Source of the DNA: Glycomyces sp. YM15
Lineage (GTDB): Bacteria; Actinomycetota; Actinomycetes; Mycobacteriales; Micromonosporaceae
Length of the DNA: 64,000 nt
Assembly: GCF_016918015.1 (NCBI RefSeq)
Contig: NZ_JAERMK010000013.1
Span: 1-64,000 of the forward strand
Reading direction: 5' to 3'
The notes under the pieces are model-generated. The model ran no database searches. It was not told the DNA's origin and saw nothing but the letters and a program-made list of their open reading frames with translations. The position numbers were made by a program, and so were the translations under genes. Below, one piece after another: positions 50,764 through 59,681 of this stretch (position 1 is the first letter of the stretch; every line of letters starts with the position of its first letter).

Positions 50764-51243
50764 ATGAACACTGTGATGACGCCCCGCCGTGCCCGCCGTG
50801 CCACCGCCCTCGTCGGGGGCACGTTCGCCGCGGTCTTCGCCCTCGCCGCCTGCAGCGCCGGCAACGACACGCCCGACGGCGCGGTCGAGAACTTCCTCGA
50901 CAACGGCGTCGAAGACGTCTTCAACGCCGTCTCCGAAGGGGACTTCGACGGCGCGGCCGACGCCGCCGACGAGTACTTCTGCGCAGAAGACGTGGCCGGC
51001 ATCAAGGGCATGAGCGCCATGTTCGAGGGCATGAGCGCCGAGGAGATCGAAGAGGCCATGGCCGCGGGCGGCGAGGACCTCGCGCTGCCCGAGGACTGGT
51101 CCTACGAGATCGGCGAGGTCACCGAGGAGGGCGACACCGCCACCGTCGAGGTCACCATGACCGAGGACGGCGAGGACACCGAGGAGACCTTCGACCTCGT
51201 CAAGGAAGCCGAAGCCTGGAAGATCTGCGGCTTCATGTCGTAG
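50764..51243 (+). CDS. small acidic lipoprotein
   Basis: 159 aa. Arg-rich start, hydrophobic stretch and lipobox (FAAVFALAAC) predict a lipid-anchored protein. The mature part is acidic (DGAVENFLDNGVEDVFNAVS; DYSYEIG-like EDWSYEIGEVTEEGDTATVE) with two Cys (YFCAED, KICGFM). The layout resembles the DUF4878-like/NTF2-like lipoproteins in which a short helical part is followed by a beta sheet. Function unknown. Monocistronic: a terminator follows. Confidence 0.8.
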   Translation: MNTVMTPRRARRATALVGGTFAAVFALAACSAGNDTPDGAVENFLDNGVEDVFNAVSEGDFDGAADAADEYFCAEDVAGIKGMSAMFEGMSAEEIEEAMAAGGEDLALPEDWSYEIGEVTEEGDTATVEVTMTEDGEDTEETFDLVKEAEAWKICGFMS

Positions 51244-51261
51244 TCCGACACCAGCACCGAA

Positions 51262-51294
51262 CGGGGCCTGGCGAGCAATGCTCGCCGGGCCCCG
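51262..51294 (+). terminator. terminator after the small lipoprotein
   Basis: CGGGGCC-T-GGCGAGC pairs with GCTCGCC-G-GGCCCCG around loop AAT: 15 bp with one T-G pair, 18 bp past the stop codon. Confidence 0.85.
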
Positions 51295-51333
51295 CCTTCC
51301 GTGCGTCAAGGTCACGCCCACGAACAAGGACAA

Positions 51334-51367
51334 CCTCGTGATACCGCGTGGTATCACGAGGTATCAT
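51334..51367 (+). promoter_or_regulatory. operator and leaderless promoter of the RHH-Doc module
   Basis: CCTCGTGATACC (51334-51345), spacer GCGT, and its exact complement (51350-51361) form a 12-bp inverted repeat; a further half-site GGTATCA overlaps its right end. TATCAT (51362-51367) is a -10 box 6 nt before the antitoxin ATG, implying a leaderless mRNA. The operator fills the -35 and spacer. Confidence 0.7.
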
Positions 51368-51373
51368 TACCGA

Positions 51374-51571
51374 ATGGCCATGACTTTGCGACTCTCAGAA
51401 GAAGACGACCGGCTGCTCACCGAGCGAGCCGCGAAGGAACGTCGATCCAAGCATGACCTCGTCACGGAAGCGGTCCACGTGTTCCTGACCGAACGCCAGC
51501 GCCGCTTCGACGAGCTGCTCGCCCGCACGCTCGAGGAAGACCGCGAGCTGCTGGACCGGCTCGCCAAGTGA
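51374..51571 (+). CDS. ribbon-helix-helix antitoxin
   Basis: 65 aa. TLRLSEEDDRLLTERAAKE followed by RRSKHDLVTEAVHVFLTERQ is a ribbon-helix-helix (CopG/Arc-like) domain; the C-terminal FDELLARTLEEDRELLDRLA is an acidic helix likely to mask the toxin. ATG 51374 is chosen because of the -10 box and operator just upstream. It overlaps the toxin start by 4 bp (GTGA). Confidence 0.85.
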   Translation: MAMTLRLSEEDDRLLTERAAKERRSKHDLVTEAVHVFLTERQRRFDELLARTLEEDRELLDRLAK

Positions 51572-51954
51572 TCGACTACCTCAACCTCGACGATCTGGAG
51601 AAGATCGCCATCGCGGTGACGGGGCACAAGCCTCCGCCGGTGCGGGACTGGGGCCTGCTGGAGTCGGCCCTGGCCCGCCCCCAGGCGTGCGTGTTCGGGG
51701 TAGAGGCGTACCCGTCTCTGCACGAGAAGGTCGCCGCGCTGCTTCACTCCCTGGTTCGCAACAACGCACTGGTCGACGGCAACAAGCGATTGGGCTACGT
51801 TGCAGCCAAGCAGATGTACGGCTTGAACGGGTACCACCTCAAACCGCCGTCGCCGGAAGCGGGCGACGGGTTCATTCGGGCGGTCGCGCAAGGGGATCGA
51901 GAGGTCGCGGAAATAGCGAACACCCTCGTGAAGTGGACGACGCCGATCCATTGA
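51568..51954 (+). CDS. doc: Doc-type Fic toxin
   Basis: 128 aa. The Fic core at residues 60-74 reads HSLVRNNALVDGNKR, with the catalytic His-60 and the Doc-like Asn-Lys-Arg ending instead of GNGR. P1 Doc transfers phosphate to EF-Tu and stops translation. The GTG start overlaps the antitoxin stop. Fic proteins with the HxFx-NKR form are mostly toxins of death-on-curing type; the symbol is by similarity. Confidence 0.85.
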   Translation: MIDYLNLDDLEKIAIAVTGHKPPPVRDWGLLESALARPQACVFGVEAYPSLHEKVAALLHSLVRNNALVDGNKRLGYVAAKQMYGLNGYHLKPPSPEAGDGFIRAVAQGDREVAEIANTLVKWTTPIH

Positions 51955-51976
51955 GCGTTGCCGGAACGATTTCGGC

Positions 51977-51998
51977 CTGGACGCCCAGCGGCGTCCGG
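51977..51998. terminator. bidirectional hairpin between doc and a lipoprotein gene
   Basis: GGACGCC-CAGC-GGCGTCC (51979-51996) with a C-G and T-G extension on the outside sits in the 44-bp gap between convergent stop codons. Confidence 0.65.
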
Positions 51999-52697
51999 TC
52001 AGTTCGAGGTGAAGACCGCTTCTTCGTGATCCCACGATGGGCTGAGCTGCAATACGATGTCGTTCGGGTCCTCTACACCGAACCCGGAGTCCCAGGTAAC
52101 CGAGCGGCCGGGTTGCAGACTCGTATACGGCGGCCCTTCCAGCCCTTGCTCAGAGTCGAACACTTCGCTCGCCTCACTCTGCCCGCTCTGTGCGGAGTTG
52201 GTGAAGAACGTCAAGTCGAGCGCCTGATCGCCGTCATTGACAACCGTGATCGAGAAGCGCACATAGCTCGGAGACTCCTCGAATGCCGCAGTGCCACTCG
52301 GACTGAACTCGACAGGCGGGGCGACGGTGACCGATATGCCGTCGTCATAGGTGACGGTGTCGCCGAATGCACCGGTGGCGGGTGCATCATCTGGCGGAGC
52401 CGGTTCTTCAGCAGTCGATTCCGGTTCGGTCGTCTCCTGTTCGGTCGTTTCCGGTTCGGTTGTCTCCGGTTCGGGCGTCGCTTCGTCAGTCGACTCTTCG
52501 GGAGGAGTAGGCGAGTGAGTGGGCTCTTTGAAGAGCGTCGGCGAATCGGTGGTCTCCTGCGGTGTCGGTGAGACAGCGGGTGCAGAGGTCTTGTCATTGA
52601 CGCCGGCATCATCGCTGTCTTGAAGACACCCGGCCGCTCCGGCCAAAGCGCAAGCGAGGATTCCGGCGAGCATGGCCAGCTTCTTCTCGTTCCGCAT
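51999..52697 (-). CDS. lipoprotein with Thr/Pro/Glu linker and DUF4352-like domain
   Basis: 232 aa. Signal and lipobox (GILACALAGAAGC) are followed by a Thr/Pro/Glu-rich spacer of about 80 residues (PEPETTEPETTEQETTEPES), which would hold the domain away from the membrane, and an immunoglobulin-like domain (FGDTVTYDDGISVTVAPPVE; YVRFSITVVNDGDQALDLTF) of the DUF4352 type. Function unknown; ligand or wall association is plausible. The ribosome binding site is weak. Confidence 0.8.
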   Translation of the reverse strand: MRNEKKLAMLAGILACALAGAAGCLQDSDDAGVNDKTSAPAVSPTPQETTDSPTLFKEPTHSPTPPEESTDEATPEPETTEPETTEQETTEPESTAEEPAPPDDAPATGAFGDTVTYDDGISVTVAPPVEFSPSGTAAFEESPSYVRFSITVVNDGDQALDLTFFTNSAQSGQSEASEVFDSEQGLEGPPYTSLQPGRSVTWDSGFGVEDPNDIVLQLSPSWDHEEAVFTSN

Positions 52698-53060
52698 GGT
52701 GTGCCCCCGAAAGGATTCCGAGACCCGGAGTGTGCAAAGCGCCGCGAAAGCGTCGTATCGGCAAGATCTTGGGCGTCCGGTTTCGGCTTGTCGGTCAAGC
52801 ACTCGATAGGGAACGCCTCTCCCCGTTGAGATGGGTGGAACTCGGCCAATCGCGTCGATGACGCACGGTTGTCCGCACTCGGCAGATCGCCGCCACTCGT
52901 TGGTCTCGCGATGAATATGACCTGGCCACCCAGGCTATCGATACTCCGACCTTCGCGGGTCGGCTTGGCTGAACTCCGAATGCGGGCCGTCCTGATCCAG
53001 ATCGGGCTCGGAGCGCAACGAAAAGTCAAAGGGCGACATCTGGGATGCGCAGCGGCAAAG
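52698..53060. other. gene-free interval before the ileS terminator
   Basis: About 360 bp without a supported gene. A minus-strand frame is open for about 110 codons in line with the lipoprotein gene, but its composition and lack of a start do not look coding. TTGACC at 52798-52793 (minus) may be part of the lipoprotein promoter; no good -10 accompanies it. Confidence 0.4.
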
Positions 53061-53089
53061 GGGCCCGACGACCTTCGGTCGCCGGGCCC
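53061..53089 (-). terminator. terminator after ileS
   Basis: GGGCCCG-A-CGACC pairs with GGTCG-C-CGGGCCC (one mismatch) with loop TTC, 14 bp past the ileS stop codon. Confidence 0.75.
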
Positions 53090-53102
53090 GCCTTTCCTCG
53101 TC

Positions 53103-56100
53103 TCAGACCTTGCTGACGGCGGCCTTCACGGTCACGTCTCCGGCTTCACCGCTGGTGGCGGTGTCGGGGAGGTCGGCGAAGGTCAGGTCCAGGGCCAAAG
53201 TCTCGGCTCGGACGAAGGCGCGGTGGGTCTCCACCGCGGCTTTGACCTCGTCGGAGGCGTCGAGGACGACCGAGACGCGGTCGCTGACGTTCAAGTCGGC
53301 GTCCTTGCGTGCCTGCTGGATCACCCGGACGACGTCGCGGGCGAGGCCCTCGGCGGCGAGCTCGGGGGTGACCTCGGTGTCGAGCACGATGACGCCCGCG
53401 TCGTTCGGCAGGGCCTCGGTGTGCTCGGCGTCCACGGCCACCATGGTCAGCTCGTACTCGCCGTCCTCCAGGACCACGCCGCCCGCGGTGACCGTGCCGT
53501 CTTCGACGGTCCAGTCCCCGGCCTTGACGGCCTTGATGACCCGCTGCACGTCCTTGCCGAGGCGGGGCCCGAGCACGCGCGGGACCAGCTTCAGGTCGGC
53601 CTTCGAGTAGGCGCTCACGTCGGAGTCGAACTCGACGGCCTTGACGTTCAACTCGTCCTTGAGCAGGTCCGCGAACGGCGCGAGCCGCTCGGCGTGTCCG
53701 GTCGCCACGGTGAGCTTCGCCAGTGGCAGGCGCACGCGGAGCTTGCGGGCCTTGCGCATGAACAGGCCGACCGAGGCGATCTCGCGCACCGCGTCCATCG
53801 CTTCGACCAGGGCGTGGTCGGCGGGGAGGTCGTCGGCGTCGGGCCAGTCGGCCAGGTGCACCGAGCGGCCGCCGGTGAGGCCGCGCCAGATGTCCTCGGC
53901 GACGAGCGGCAGCAGCGGCGCTGCCACCTCGCACGCGGTCTTCAACGCCGTTGCGAGCGTGGCGAACCCGTCCTCGTCGCCTTCCCAGAACCGGTCGCGC
54001 GAGCGGCGAACGTACCAGTTGGTGAGGCTCTCGAGGTAGGAGCGGAACGCGGCGGTCGCGCGCACCAGGTCGTAGGCGTCCATCGCCTCGGTGATGGTCT
54101 CGACGAGTTCGCGGGTCTTCGCCAGCAGGTACTTGTCGAGGCGGTGCTCGCTCGCCAGCGCGGTCTGCCGGGCCTGCTCAGGGGAGGCCTCGTAGCCGGC
54201 GGCCCCGGCGTAGAGCGTGTAGAAGTACCACACGTTCCACAGTGGCAGGACGATCTGGCGCACCGCGTCGCGGAAGCCGTTCTCGGTGACCGGCATGTCG
54301 CCGCCGCGCAGGACCGGGGAGGACACGAGGAACCAGCGGACCGCGTCGGACCCGTAGGCCTCGAAGGACTCCCGGACGTCCGGGTAGTTCTTGAGCGACT
54401 TGGACATCTTCTGCCCGTCGGCGCCCAGGAGGGTGCCGTGGACGACGGCGGTGCGGAACGCGGGGCGGTCGAAGAGGGCCGTGGCGAGGACGTGCAGCAG
54501 GTAGAACCAGCCGCGGGTCTGCGCCGTGTACTCGACGATGAAGTCGCCCGGGTAGTGGTGCTCGAACCACTCGGCGTTCTCGAAGGGGTAGTGGACCTGC
54601 GCGAACGGCATGGAGCCGGATTCGAACCAGCAGTCGAGCACTTCGGGGACGCGGCGCATCACGGACTTCCCGGTGGGGTCGTCCGGGTTGGGCCGCACCA
54701 GGTTGTCGATGCCGGGCCGGTGCAGGTCCGTGACGGGCACGCCGAAGTCGCGTTCGAGGTCGGCGAGGGAGCCGTAGACGTCGACGCGCGGATACTCCGG
54801 GTCGTCGCTGACCCACACGGGGATGGGCGAGCCCCAGAAGCGGTTGCGGCTGATGTTCCAGTCGCGGGCGTTGGCGAGCCACCGGCCGAACTGCCCGTCC
54901 TTGATGTGCCCGGGGGTCCAGTCGATCTCCTGGTTGAGTTCGACCATGCGGTCGCGGAAGCGGGTGACGGCGACGAACCACGCCGACAGGGCGCGTTGGA
55001 TCAGCGGGGAGCCGCAGCGCCAGCAGTGCGGGTAGTTGTGGTTGTAGGTGTCGTGCCGCAGGAGCGACTGGGTCTCCTTGAGGTCCTTGATGATGAGCTT
55101 GTTGGCCTCGAAGACGTGGACGCCCGCGTACGGGGGCACCTCGTCGGTGAACTTGCCGGCGCTGTCGACGGGCACGACCGGTTCGATGCCGGCCGCGTCG
55201 GTGACGAGCTTGTCCTCTTCACCGAAGGCGGGGGCGATGTGGACGATGCCGGTGCCGTCCTCGGTGGTGACGTAGTCGGCGGTGAGCACCTGGTGGGCGT
55301 TCTCGCGGCCGGCGAAGAAGTCGAACGGCGGGTTGTAGTGCAGGCCTGCGAGGTCGGCGCCTTTGTAGCGGCCGACGACTTCGGCTTCGTCGCCGAGTTC
55401 GCGGGCGTACGCGGCCATTCGCGCCTCGGCGAGCAGGTAGCGGGAGCCTTCGGCTTCGATGACGACGTAGTCGACGCTCGGGTGGACGGCGGCGGCGAGG
55501 TTCGACGGGAGCGTCCACGGCGTGGTGGTCCACACCAGGAGCTTCGCGCCTTTGAGCGGGCCTTCGGTGGTGATGTCGAGTCCGACGGTGACCGCCGGGT
55601 CCTGGCGGTCCTTGTAGGTGTCGTCCATCTTCGTCTCGGTGGCGGCGAGCGGCGTCTCGCAGCGCCAGCAGTACCAGAGCACGCGGTAGCCCTCGTAGAC
55701 CAGGCCCTTGTCGTAGAGGGTCTTGAAGGCCCACATGACGCTCTCCATGTAGGTGAGGTCGAGGGTCTTGTAGTCGTTCTCGAAGTCGACCCAGCGGGCC
55801 TGGCGGGTGACGTAGTCGTGCCATTCGCCGGTGAACTGGAGGACCGAGGCCTTCGCGGCGGCGTTGAATCGGTCGATGCCGTACGCCTCGATGTCGGCCT
55901 TCGATTTGAGGCCGAGCTCCTTCTCGGTGGTGACCTCGGCGGGCATGCCGTGGGTGTCCCAGCCGAAGCGGCGTTCGACGCGCCTGCCGCGCATGGTCTG
56001 GTAGCGCGGGACGATGTCCTTGACGTAGCCGGTGAGGAGGTGCCCGTAGTGGGGCAGGCCGTTGGCGAAGGGGGGGCCGTCGTAGAAGACGAACTCGTTC

Positions 56101-56246
56101 GCGCCGTTCTCGCCTGCCGGGCGGGCTTCGATGGAGGCGGCGAAGGTGTCGTCCTTGGCCCAGAAGTCGAGCACACGGCGCTCGACCTCCGGGAGGTTCG
56201 GGCTCGCGGGTACGCCCCGTGCGGGGTCGTCGAGTGGATAGGCCAT
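53103..56246 (-). CDS. ileS: isoleucyl-tRNA synthetase, eukaryotic-like type (IleRS2)
   Basis: 1047 aa class Ia synthetase. The HIGH motif is [16 protein letters not shown] near residue 60; KMSKS is present as [14 protein letters not shown] near residue 610; the editing domain has [16 protein letters not shown]. Features such as [11 protein letters not shown] and the absence of the bacterial C-terminal zinc domain place it with IleRS2, the eukaryotic-like type that tolerates mupirocin. The C-terminus has the anticodon-binding fold expected of that type. A T-box leader precedes it. Confidence 0.95.
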   Translation of the reverse strand: MAYPLDDPARGVPASPNLPEVERRVLDFWAKDDTFAASIEARPAGENGANEFVFYDGPPFANGLPHYGHLLTGYVKDIVPRYQTMRGRRVERRFGWDTHGMPAEVTTEKELGLKSKADIEAYGIDRFNAAAKASVLQFTGEWHDYVTRQARWVDFENDYKTLDLTYMESVMWAFKTLYDKGLVYEGYRVLWYCWRCETPLAATETKMDDTYKDRQDPAVTVGLDITTEGPLKGAKLLVWTTTPWTLPSNLAAAVHPSVDYVVIEAEGSRYLLAEARMAAYARELGDEAEVVGRYKGADLAGLHYNPPFDFFAGRENAHQVLTADYVTTEDGTGIVHIAPAFGEEDKLVTDAAGIEPVVPVDSAGKFTDEVPPYAGVHVFEANKLIIKDLKETQSLLRHDTYNHNYPHCWRCGSPLIQRALSAWFVAVTRFRDRMVELNQEIDWTPGHIKDGQFGRWLANARDWNISRNRFWGSPIPVWVSDDPEYPRVDVYGSLADLERDFGVPVTDLHRPGIDNLVRPNPDDPTGKSVMRRVPEVLDCWFESGSMPFAQVHYPFENAEWFEHHYPGDFIVEYTAQTRGWFYLLHVLATALFDRPAFRTAVVHGTLLGADGQKMSKSLKNYPDVRESFEAYGSDAVRWFLVSSPVLRGGDMPVTENGFRDAVRQIVLPLWNVWYFYTLYAGAAGYEASPEQARQTALASEHRLDKYLLAKTRELVETITEAMDAYDLVRATAAFRSYLESLTNWYVRRSRDRFWEGDEDGFATLATALKTACEVAAPLLPLVAEDIWRGLTGGRSVHLADWPDADDLPADHALVEAMDAVREIASVGLFMRKARKLRVRLPLAKLTVATGHAERLAPFADLLKDELNVKAVEFDSDVSAYSKADLKLVPRVLGPRLGKDVQRVIKAVKAGDWTVEDGTVTAGGVVLEDGEYELTMVAVDAEHTEALPNDAGVIVLDTEVTPELAAEGLARDVVRVIQQARKDADLNVSDRVSVVLDASDEVKAAVETHRAFVRAETLALDLTFADLPDTATSGEAGDVTVKAAVSKV

Positions 56247-56504
56247 AGGACCGGTGTCTCCTCACACACACCTTGCGGACGTTCGGTGTGCGAGGACGAG
56301 TCCCGGCTTTGTTAGGGCCTGACCCGCGGTACCACCTCGCTTGGCGCACAGGGTGCGCCCGCTTGATTCGGCGGCGGTGACGGGCCGCGCCCGTCCGGTT
56401 CTACTGCGGTCCCGCACGGCTGCGACTGCTCCGCCGCGAATGGGGCCGGTTCTTCCGGAAGCTCGCCGGTGATGGCCGGGTCGACGCTGTTGTCCGCAAG
56501 TGTA
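56247..56504 (-). promoter_or_regulatory. T-box riboswitch (translational, ultrashort stem I) of ileS
   Basis: The minus strand carries AGGTGGTACCGCGG (56337-56324), the T-box bulge, whose TGGT pairs with the ACCA end of uncharged tRNA-Ile. Upstream, CCGGCC-ATC-ACCGGCGAGC places Ile codon ATC (56473-56471) as specifier in a short stem I, the form known for actinobacterial ileS. Downstream, CGTCCTCGCACACC can pair with GGTGTGTGTGAGGAG, hiding the ileS ribosome binding site, so control would be of translation. No terminator U-run is present. A -10 TACACT lies at 56504-56499. Confidence 0.88.
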
Positions 56505-56585
56505 GCGCTGCGCCGGGGGCGGTTCGCGAGCGATTGAGGGCGCGTCCTCGCAGCGCACCGGCGGCGGTCCCACTCATTGGGCATG

Positions 56586-56591
56586 TAGTAT
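56586..56591 (+). promoter_or_regulatory. -10 box of the trp leader transcript
   Basis: TAGTAT sits 7 nt before the GTG of the leader peptide, so the transcript should begin at that GTG (leaderless). No clear -35 is visible. Confidence 0.6.
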
Positions 56592-56598
56592 TCGGCCT

Positions 56599-56637
56599 GT
56601 GAGAATCCACGCACGCAACTGGTGGTGGCGTCGCTGA
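56599..56637 (+). CDS. trpL: trp operon leader peptide
   Basis: 12 codons: GTG then RIHARNWWWRR and TGA, with three consecutive Trp codons (56620-56628). It precedes a hairpin and then the fused trpE-trpG gene, the arrangement of ribosome-mediated attenuation. When charged tRNA-Trp is scarce the ribosome stalls on the Trp codons and alters leader folding. Starting with GTG at the predicted transcription start matches leaderless trp leaders of other actinobacteria. Confidence 0.85.
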   Translation: MRIHARNWWWRR

Positions 56638-56647
56638 GGCGGCGTCC

Positions 56648-56695
56648 CTGCTTTTGCGTGCAAGAAGCAAGCGACCGTCTCGAAGGCGGTCGCTT
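56648..56695 (+). terminator. trp attenuator hairpins
   Basis: AAGCGACCG (56669-56677) pairs exactly with CGGTCGCTT (56687-56695), with further CT/AG pairs in the loop. Overlapping it is a competing structure TGCTT...AAGCA (about 56648-56669), able to act as antiterminator or pause hairpin. No run of T follows, so termination may need a factor, or the control may be of translation. Confidence 0.6.
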
Positions 56696-56752
56696 CGTCG
56701 TATCCGGGGTCGGCCGCCTCGAGTCGGGACCTGAGACCCATTGAGAGGGCCG

Positions 56753-58879
56753 ATGACCAAATTCCTTACACCCGCCGGCGTGACCGTGGAGCGCCACGTC
56801 AGTGAGCTCGACGACCCGGATCTGACGCCGATCGTCGCGCAGGTGGAGACGCGCCGCGGCGGGGTGCTCTCGAGCGGCATGGAGTATCCGGGCCGCTATT
56901 CGCGCTACCACCTCGCGTATGTCGACCCGTCGCTCGAGGTCGTGGCGCGCGGCCGGAAGGTGACGGTGCGGCAGTTGAACGCCCGCGGGTTCCTGCTCGT
57001 GGACGTCCTCGCCGATGCGCTGGAGGCGTCCGGGGTCGGGGAGGTGACGCGGGGCGACCGCGAGGTGCACGTCCAGGTGCCGACACCGACCGAGCGCGTC
57101 CCCGAGGAGCTGCGCTCGAAGCTGCCGACGGCGTTCTCGGCGCTGCGGGTGATCCTCGAGGCGCTCAAGTGCGACGACCCGTACCTGGGCCTGTGGGGCG
57201 CGTTCGGGTACGACCTGGCCTACCAGTTCGAGCCGATCCCGTTCGCGAAGGACCGGCCCGCCGACGCCCGCGACCTGGTGCTGCACTTGGCGGACGAGAT
57301 CTACGTGGTCGACCGCAAGCGCGAGACCGCGCAGGTGCGCCGCTACGACTTCTCGTTCGGCGGGCGATCGACGACGGGCCTGGCGCGCGAGACCGAGTCG
57401 CTGGACTACGTGCGGGCCGCATCGGTTCCGGACGGGCCGGTGCCGGGCGTGTACGCCGACACGGTGCGCCGTGCGCGGCAGGAGTTCAAGGCCGGCAACC
57501 TGTTCGAGGTCGTGCCGGGGCACGAGATGTACGCCGCGTGCGATTCGCCGACGCTGTTCTATGAGCGGCTGCGCACCGCCAACCCGGCGCCGTACGAGTT
57601 CCTGTTCAACCTCGGCGACCGCGAATACCTGGTGGGCGCGTCGCCGGAGATGTTCGTGCGGGTCACGGGCGACCGGGTGGAGACCTGCCCGATCTCGGGG
57701 ACGATCGCGCGCGGGGACGACCCGATGCACGACGCGTCGCAGATCGCCGAACTCATCGGCTCCTCGAAGGAGGAGTCGGAGCTGACGATGTGCACCGACG
57801 TGGACCGCAACGACAAGGCCCGCGTGTGCGTGCCCGGTTCGGTGAAGGTGCTGGGCCGCAGGCAGATCGAGATGTACTCGCGGCTGATCCACACCGTCGA
57901 CCACATCGAGGGCCGGCTGCGGCCGGAGATGGACGCGCTGGACGCGTTCCTGACCCACATGTGGGCGGTGACGGTGACCGGCGCACCGAAGACCTGGGCG
58001 ATGCGGTTCATCGAGGAGCAGGAGACGACGCCGCGGCGCTGGTACGGCGGCGCGGTGGGCTTCGTCGGTTTCGACGGTTCGATGAACACCGGCCTGACGC
58101 TGCGGACGGCGCAGATCCGCGACGGCGTCGCGTGCGTGCGCGCGGGCGCGACGCTCCTGTACGACTCCGATCCGGACGCCGAGGAGGCCGAGACCCACCT
58201 GAAGGCCCGGGCGCTGCTGGAGACCGCGGCGGGCGGGATCGGCGCGGCGGCAGCGGTCCCTGAACCGATCGAGGTCGCGGGCGGGCCCGCGGGGGTCGGC
58301 CGCAAGGTGCTGCTGGTGGACCACGAGGACTCGTTCGTGAACACCCTCGGCGACTACTTCCGCCAGCACGGCTGCGAGGTGACGACGCTGCGATTCGGGT
58401 TCGACGCGGCGAGGACGCTCCACGAGCTTGCCCCTGACCTGGTCGTGCTCTCGCCCGGCCCGGGACGGCCGCAGGACTTCGGCACGGCCGGGCTGCTCGA
58501 CGAGCTCGAGCGGCAGGGCCTGCCCGTGTTCGGGGTGTGCCTGGGGCTGCAGGCGATGGTCGAGCACGCGGGCGGTTCGCTGTCGCTGCTGGACGAGCCG
58601 AGCCACGGCAAGCCCGGAAACGTGAAGGTGGCCGGCGGCGGCCTGTTCGACGGGCTGCCCGCCGAAGTGACCGCGGCGCGCTACCACTCGCTGTACGCCA
58701 CGCCCGACCAGGTGCAGGGCGATTTCACGCCGACCGCGGCGATCGACGAGGTCGTCATGGCGATCGAGGCGCCCGGGAAACGCTGGTTCGCGGTGCAGTT
58801 CCACCCCGAGTCGATCCTGACCTCGGCCGGCGCGCACGGGCACCGGATCATCGGGAACGTGCTGCGGCTGACCGCTTGA
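56753..58879 (+). CDS. trpE(G): anthranilate synthase, fused TrpE-TrpG
   Basis: 708 aa. Residues 1 to about 500 are the chorismate-binding TrpE part (GNLFEVVPGHEMYAACDSPT; SGTIARGDDPMHDASQIAEL; ELTMCTDVDRNDKARVC). Residues from about 518 are the glutamine amidotransferase: VLLVDHEDSFVNTLGDYF, nucleophile Cys-596 in GVCLGLQ, and His-684/Glu-686 in FHPES. Fused TrpE-TrpG enzymes are known from rhizobia and some actinobacteria. It makes anthranilate for tryptophan; the attenuator upstream supports this over a phenazine role. ATG 56753 follows GAGAGGG. Confidence 0.93.
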   Translation: MTKFLTPAGVTVERHVSELDDPDLTPIVAQVETRRGGVLSSGMEYPGRYSRYHLAYVDPSLEVVARGRKVTVRQLNARGFLLVDVLADALEASGVGEVTRGDREVHVQVPTPTERVPEELRSKLPTAFSALRVILEALKCDDPYLGLWGAFGYDLAYQFEPIPFAKDRPADARDLVLHLADEIYVVDRKRETAQVRRYDFSFGGRSTTGLARETESLDYVRAASVPDGPVPGVYADTVRRARQEFKAGNLFEVVPGHEMYAACDSPTLFYERLRTANPAPYEFLFNLGDREYLVGASPEMFVRVTGDRVETCPISGTIARGDDPMHDASQIAELIGSSKEESELTMCTDVDRNDKARVCVPGSVKVLGRRQIEMYSRLIHTVDHIEGRLRPEMDALDAFLTHMWAVTVTGAPKTWAMRFIEEQETTPRRWYGGAVGFVGFDGSMNTGLTLRTAQIRDGVACVRAGATLLYDSDPDAEEAETHLKARALLETAAGGIGAAAAVPEPIEVAGGPAGVGRKVLLVDHEDSFVNTLGDYFRQHGCEVTTLRFGFDAARTLHELAPDLVVLSPGPGRPQDFGTAGLLDELERQGLPVFGVCLGLQAMVEHAGGSLSLLDEPSHGKPGNVKVAGGGLFDGLPAEVTAARYHSLYATPDQVQGDFTPTAAIDEVVMAIEAPGKRWFAVQFHPESILTSAGAHGHRIIGNVLRLTA

Positions 58880-58897
58880 GCGTCCCGTTCTGACACG

Positions 58898-58937
58898 GCA
58901 AGGGCCGGGAGGCGCGGTGGCGCTTCCCGGCCCTTGC
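58898..58937. terminator. bidirectional terminator after trpE(G)
   Basis: GCAAGGGCCGGGA pairs exactly with TCCCGGCCCTTGC, and the stem continues inward through GGCGC/GCGCT to a GGTG loop, about 18-19 bp in all. It lies between convergent genes. Confidence 0.9.
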
Positions 58938-58965
58938 GTTGCGGGCATTAGGGTTTCGGGCGCTA

Positions 58966-59367
58966 TCAGGTGTACTCCCAGTCCTGGACGCAGGACCAGG
59001 CGCTGTAGCCCCAGCCGCCGTTCCAGTAGACCTCCATCCAGTAGTCGCTGGTGAGGCCGCAGGCGCGGTACTCGCCGCCGGAGCCGCGCTCGCAGGAGAC
59101 GGGGACCCAGGCGCCGGCCGGGATGACATCGAGGATCGACGAGCCGACCTCGGCGAGGCGGCGGTGGTTGACGCGTTCGGTGAAGCGCGCCCTGCAGGTC
59201 CGCTGCTCTAGGGCGGAGGCCGGGACGGTCGTGCTCTCGATCCGCGATTTCACGGGCGTCGGCACGTCGACGGGCGCGGGCGGAGCCGCGGCGGCCGAGG
59301 ACGCGGCGGTGAACGACAGCGCGAGCGCGGCCGCAATGACGCCGATGGCAGTGAAGAACCTCTTCAT
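58966..59367 (-). CDS. small secreted Cys-containing SH3-like protein
   Basis: 133 aa. Signal peptide (FTAIGVIAAALALSFTAASS, cleavage near AAA-APP) and a mature domain with four Cys (RTCRA, VSCERG, YRACGL, SCVQDW) and aromatic motifs YWMEVYWNGGWGYSAWSC, resembling bacterial SH3-type peptidoglycan or surface binding domains. AAGGGG about 12 nt upstream favours ATG 59367 over 59400. Function unknown. Confidence 0.75.
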   Translation of the reverse strand: MKRFFTAIGVIAAALALSFTAASSAAAAPPAPVDVPTPVKSRIESTTVPASALEQRTCRARFTERVNHRRLAEVGSSILDVIPAGAWVPVSCERGSGGEYRACGLTSDYWMEVYWNGGWGYSAWSCVQDWEYT

Positions 59368-59681
59368 TACCAGGATCACCCCTTTGGCGAACTTGATCAT
59401 GATTACGCCTTATGGCGTGGTATCAACATAATTACGAAGAAGCGCGCATTCTTGCACAAAACGGGTAATGTCGGGAAACCGACAGAGCTGATGGGGGCCG
59501 ACGGCCCCGCGCGATGGCAGGTCGCGCCCGATCGGCGCTTCTCGTTCCGGCCGTTGCCGGTCCGTGAGCTGCGGCGATCGAATCCGTTGGGGTTCAGGCA
59601 CTTCCGGTACTTTGCGGGTCGGCCGGCGCGGGTCGCGGGGTTCGTCGCCGGGATGTCGGTGGCCCGTGATTGGCTGGCGGG
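59368..59681. other. intergenic control region of the SH3-like and DHFR-fold genes
   Basis: AT-rich from about 59390 to 59470, as expected of promoters. ACGCC-TTAT-GGCGT (59405-59418) is a perfect 5-bp inverted repeat close to the SH3-like gene start and may be an operator. No gene is seen in the 314 bp. Confidence 0.45.

Noticed and set aside
52698-53029. N-terminal extension of the DUF4352-like lipoprotein or a separate gene upstream of it
   Set aside because: The lipoprotein signal begins at the ATG at 52697 and the upstream translation lacks any structured segment or start signal.
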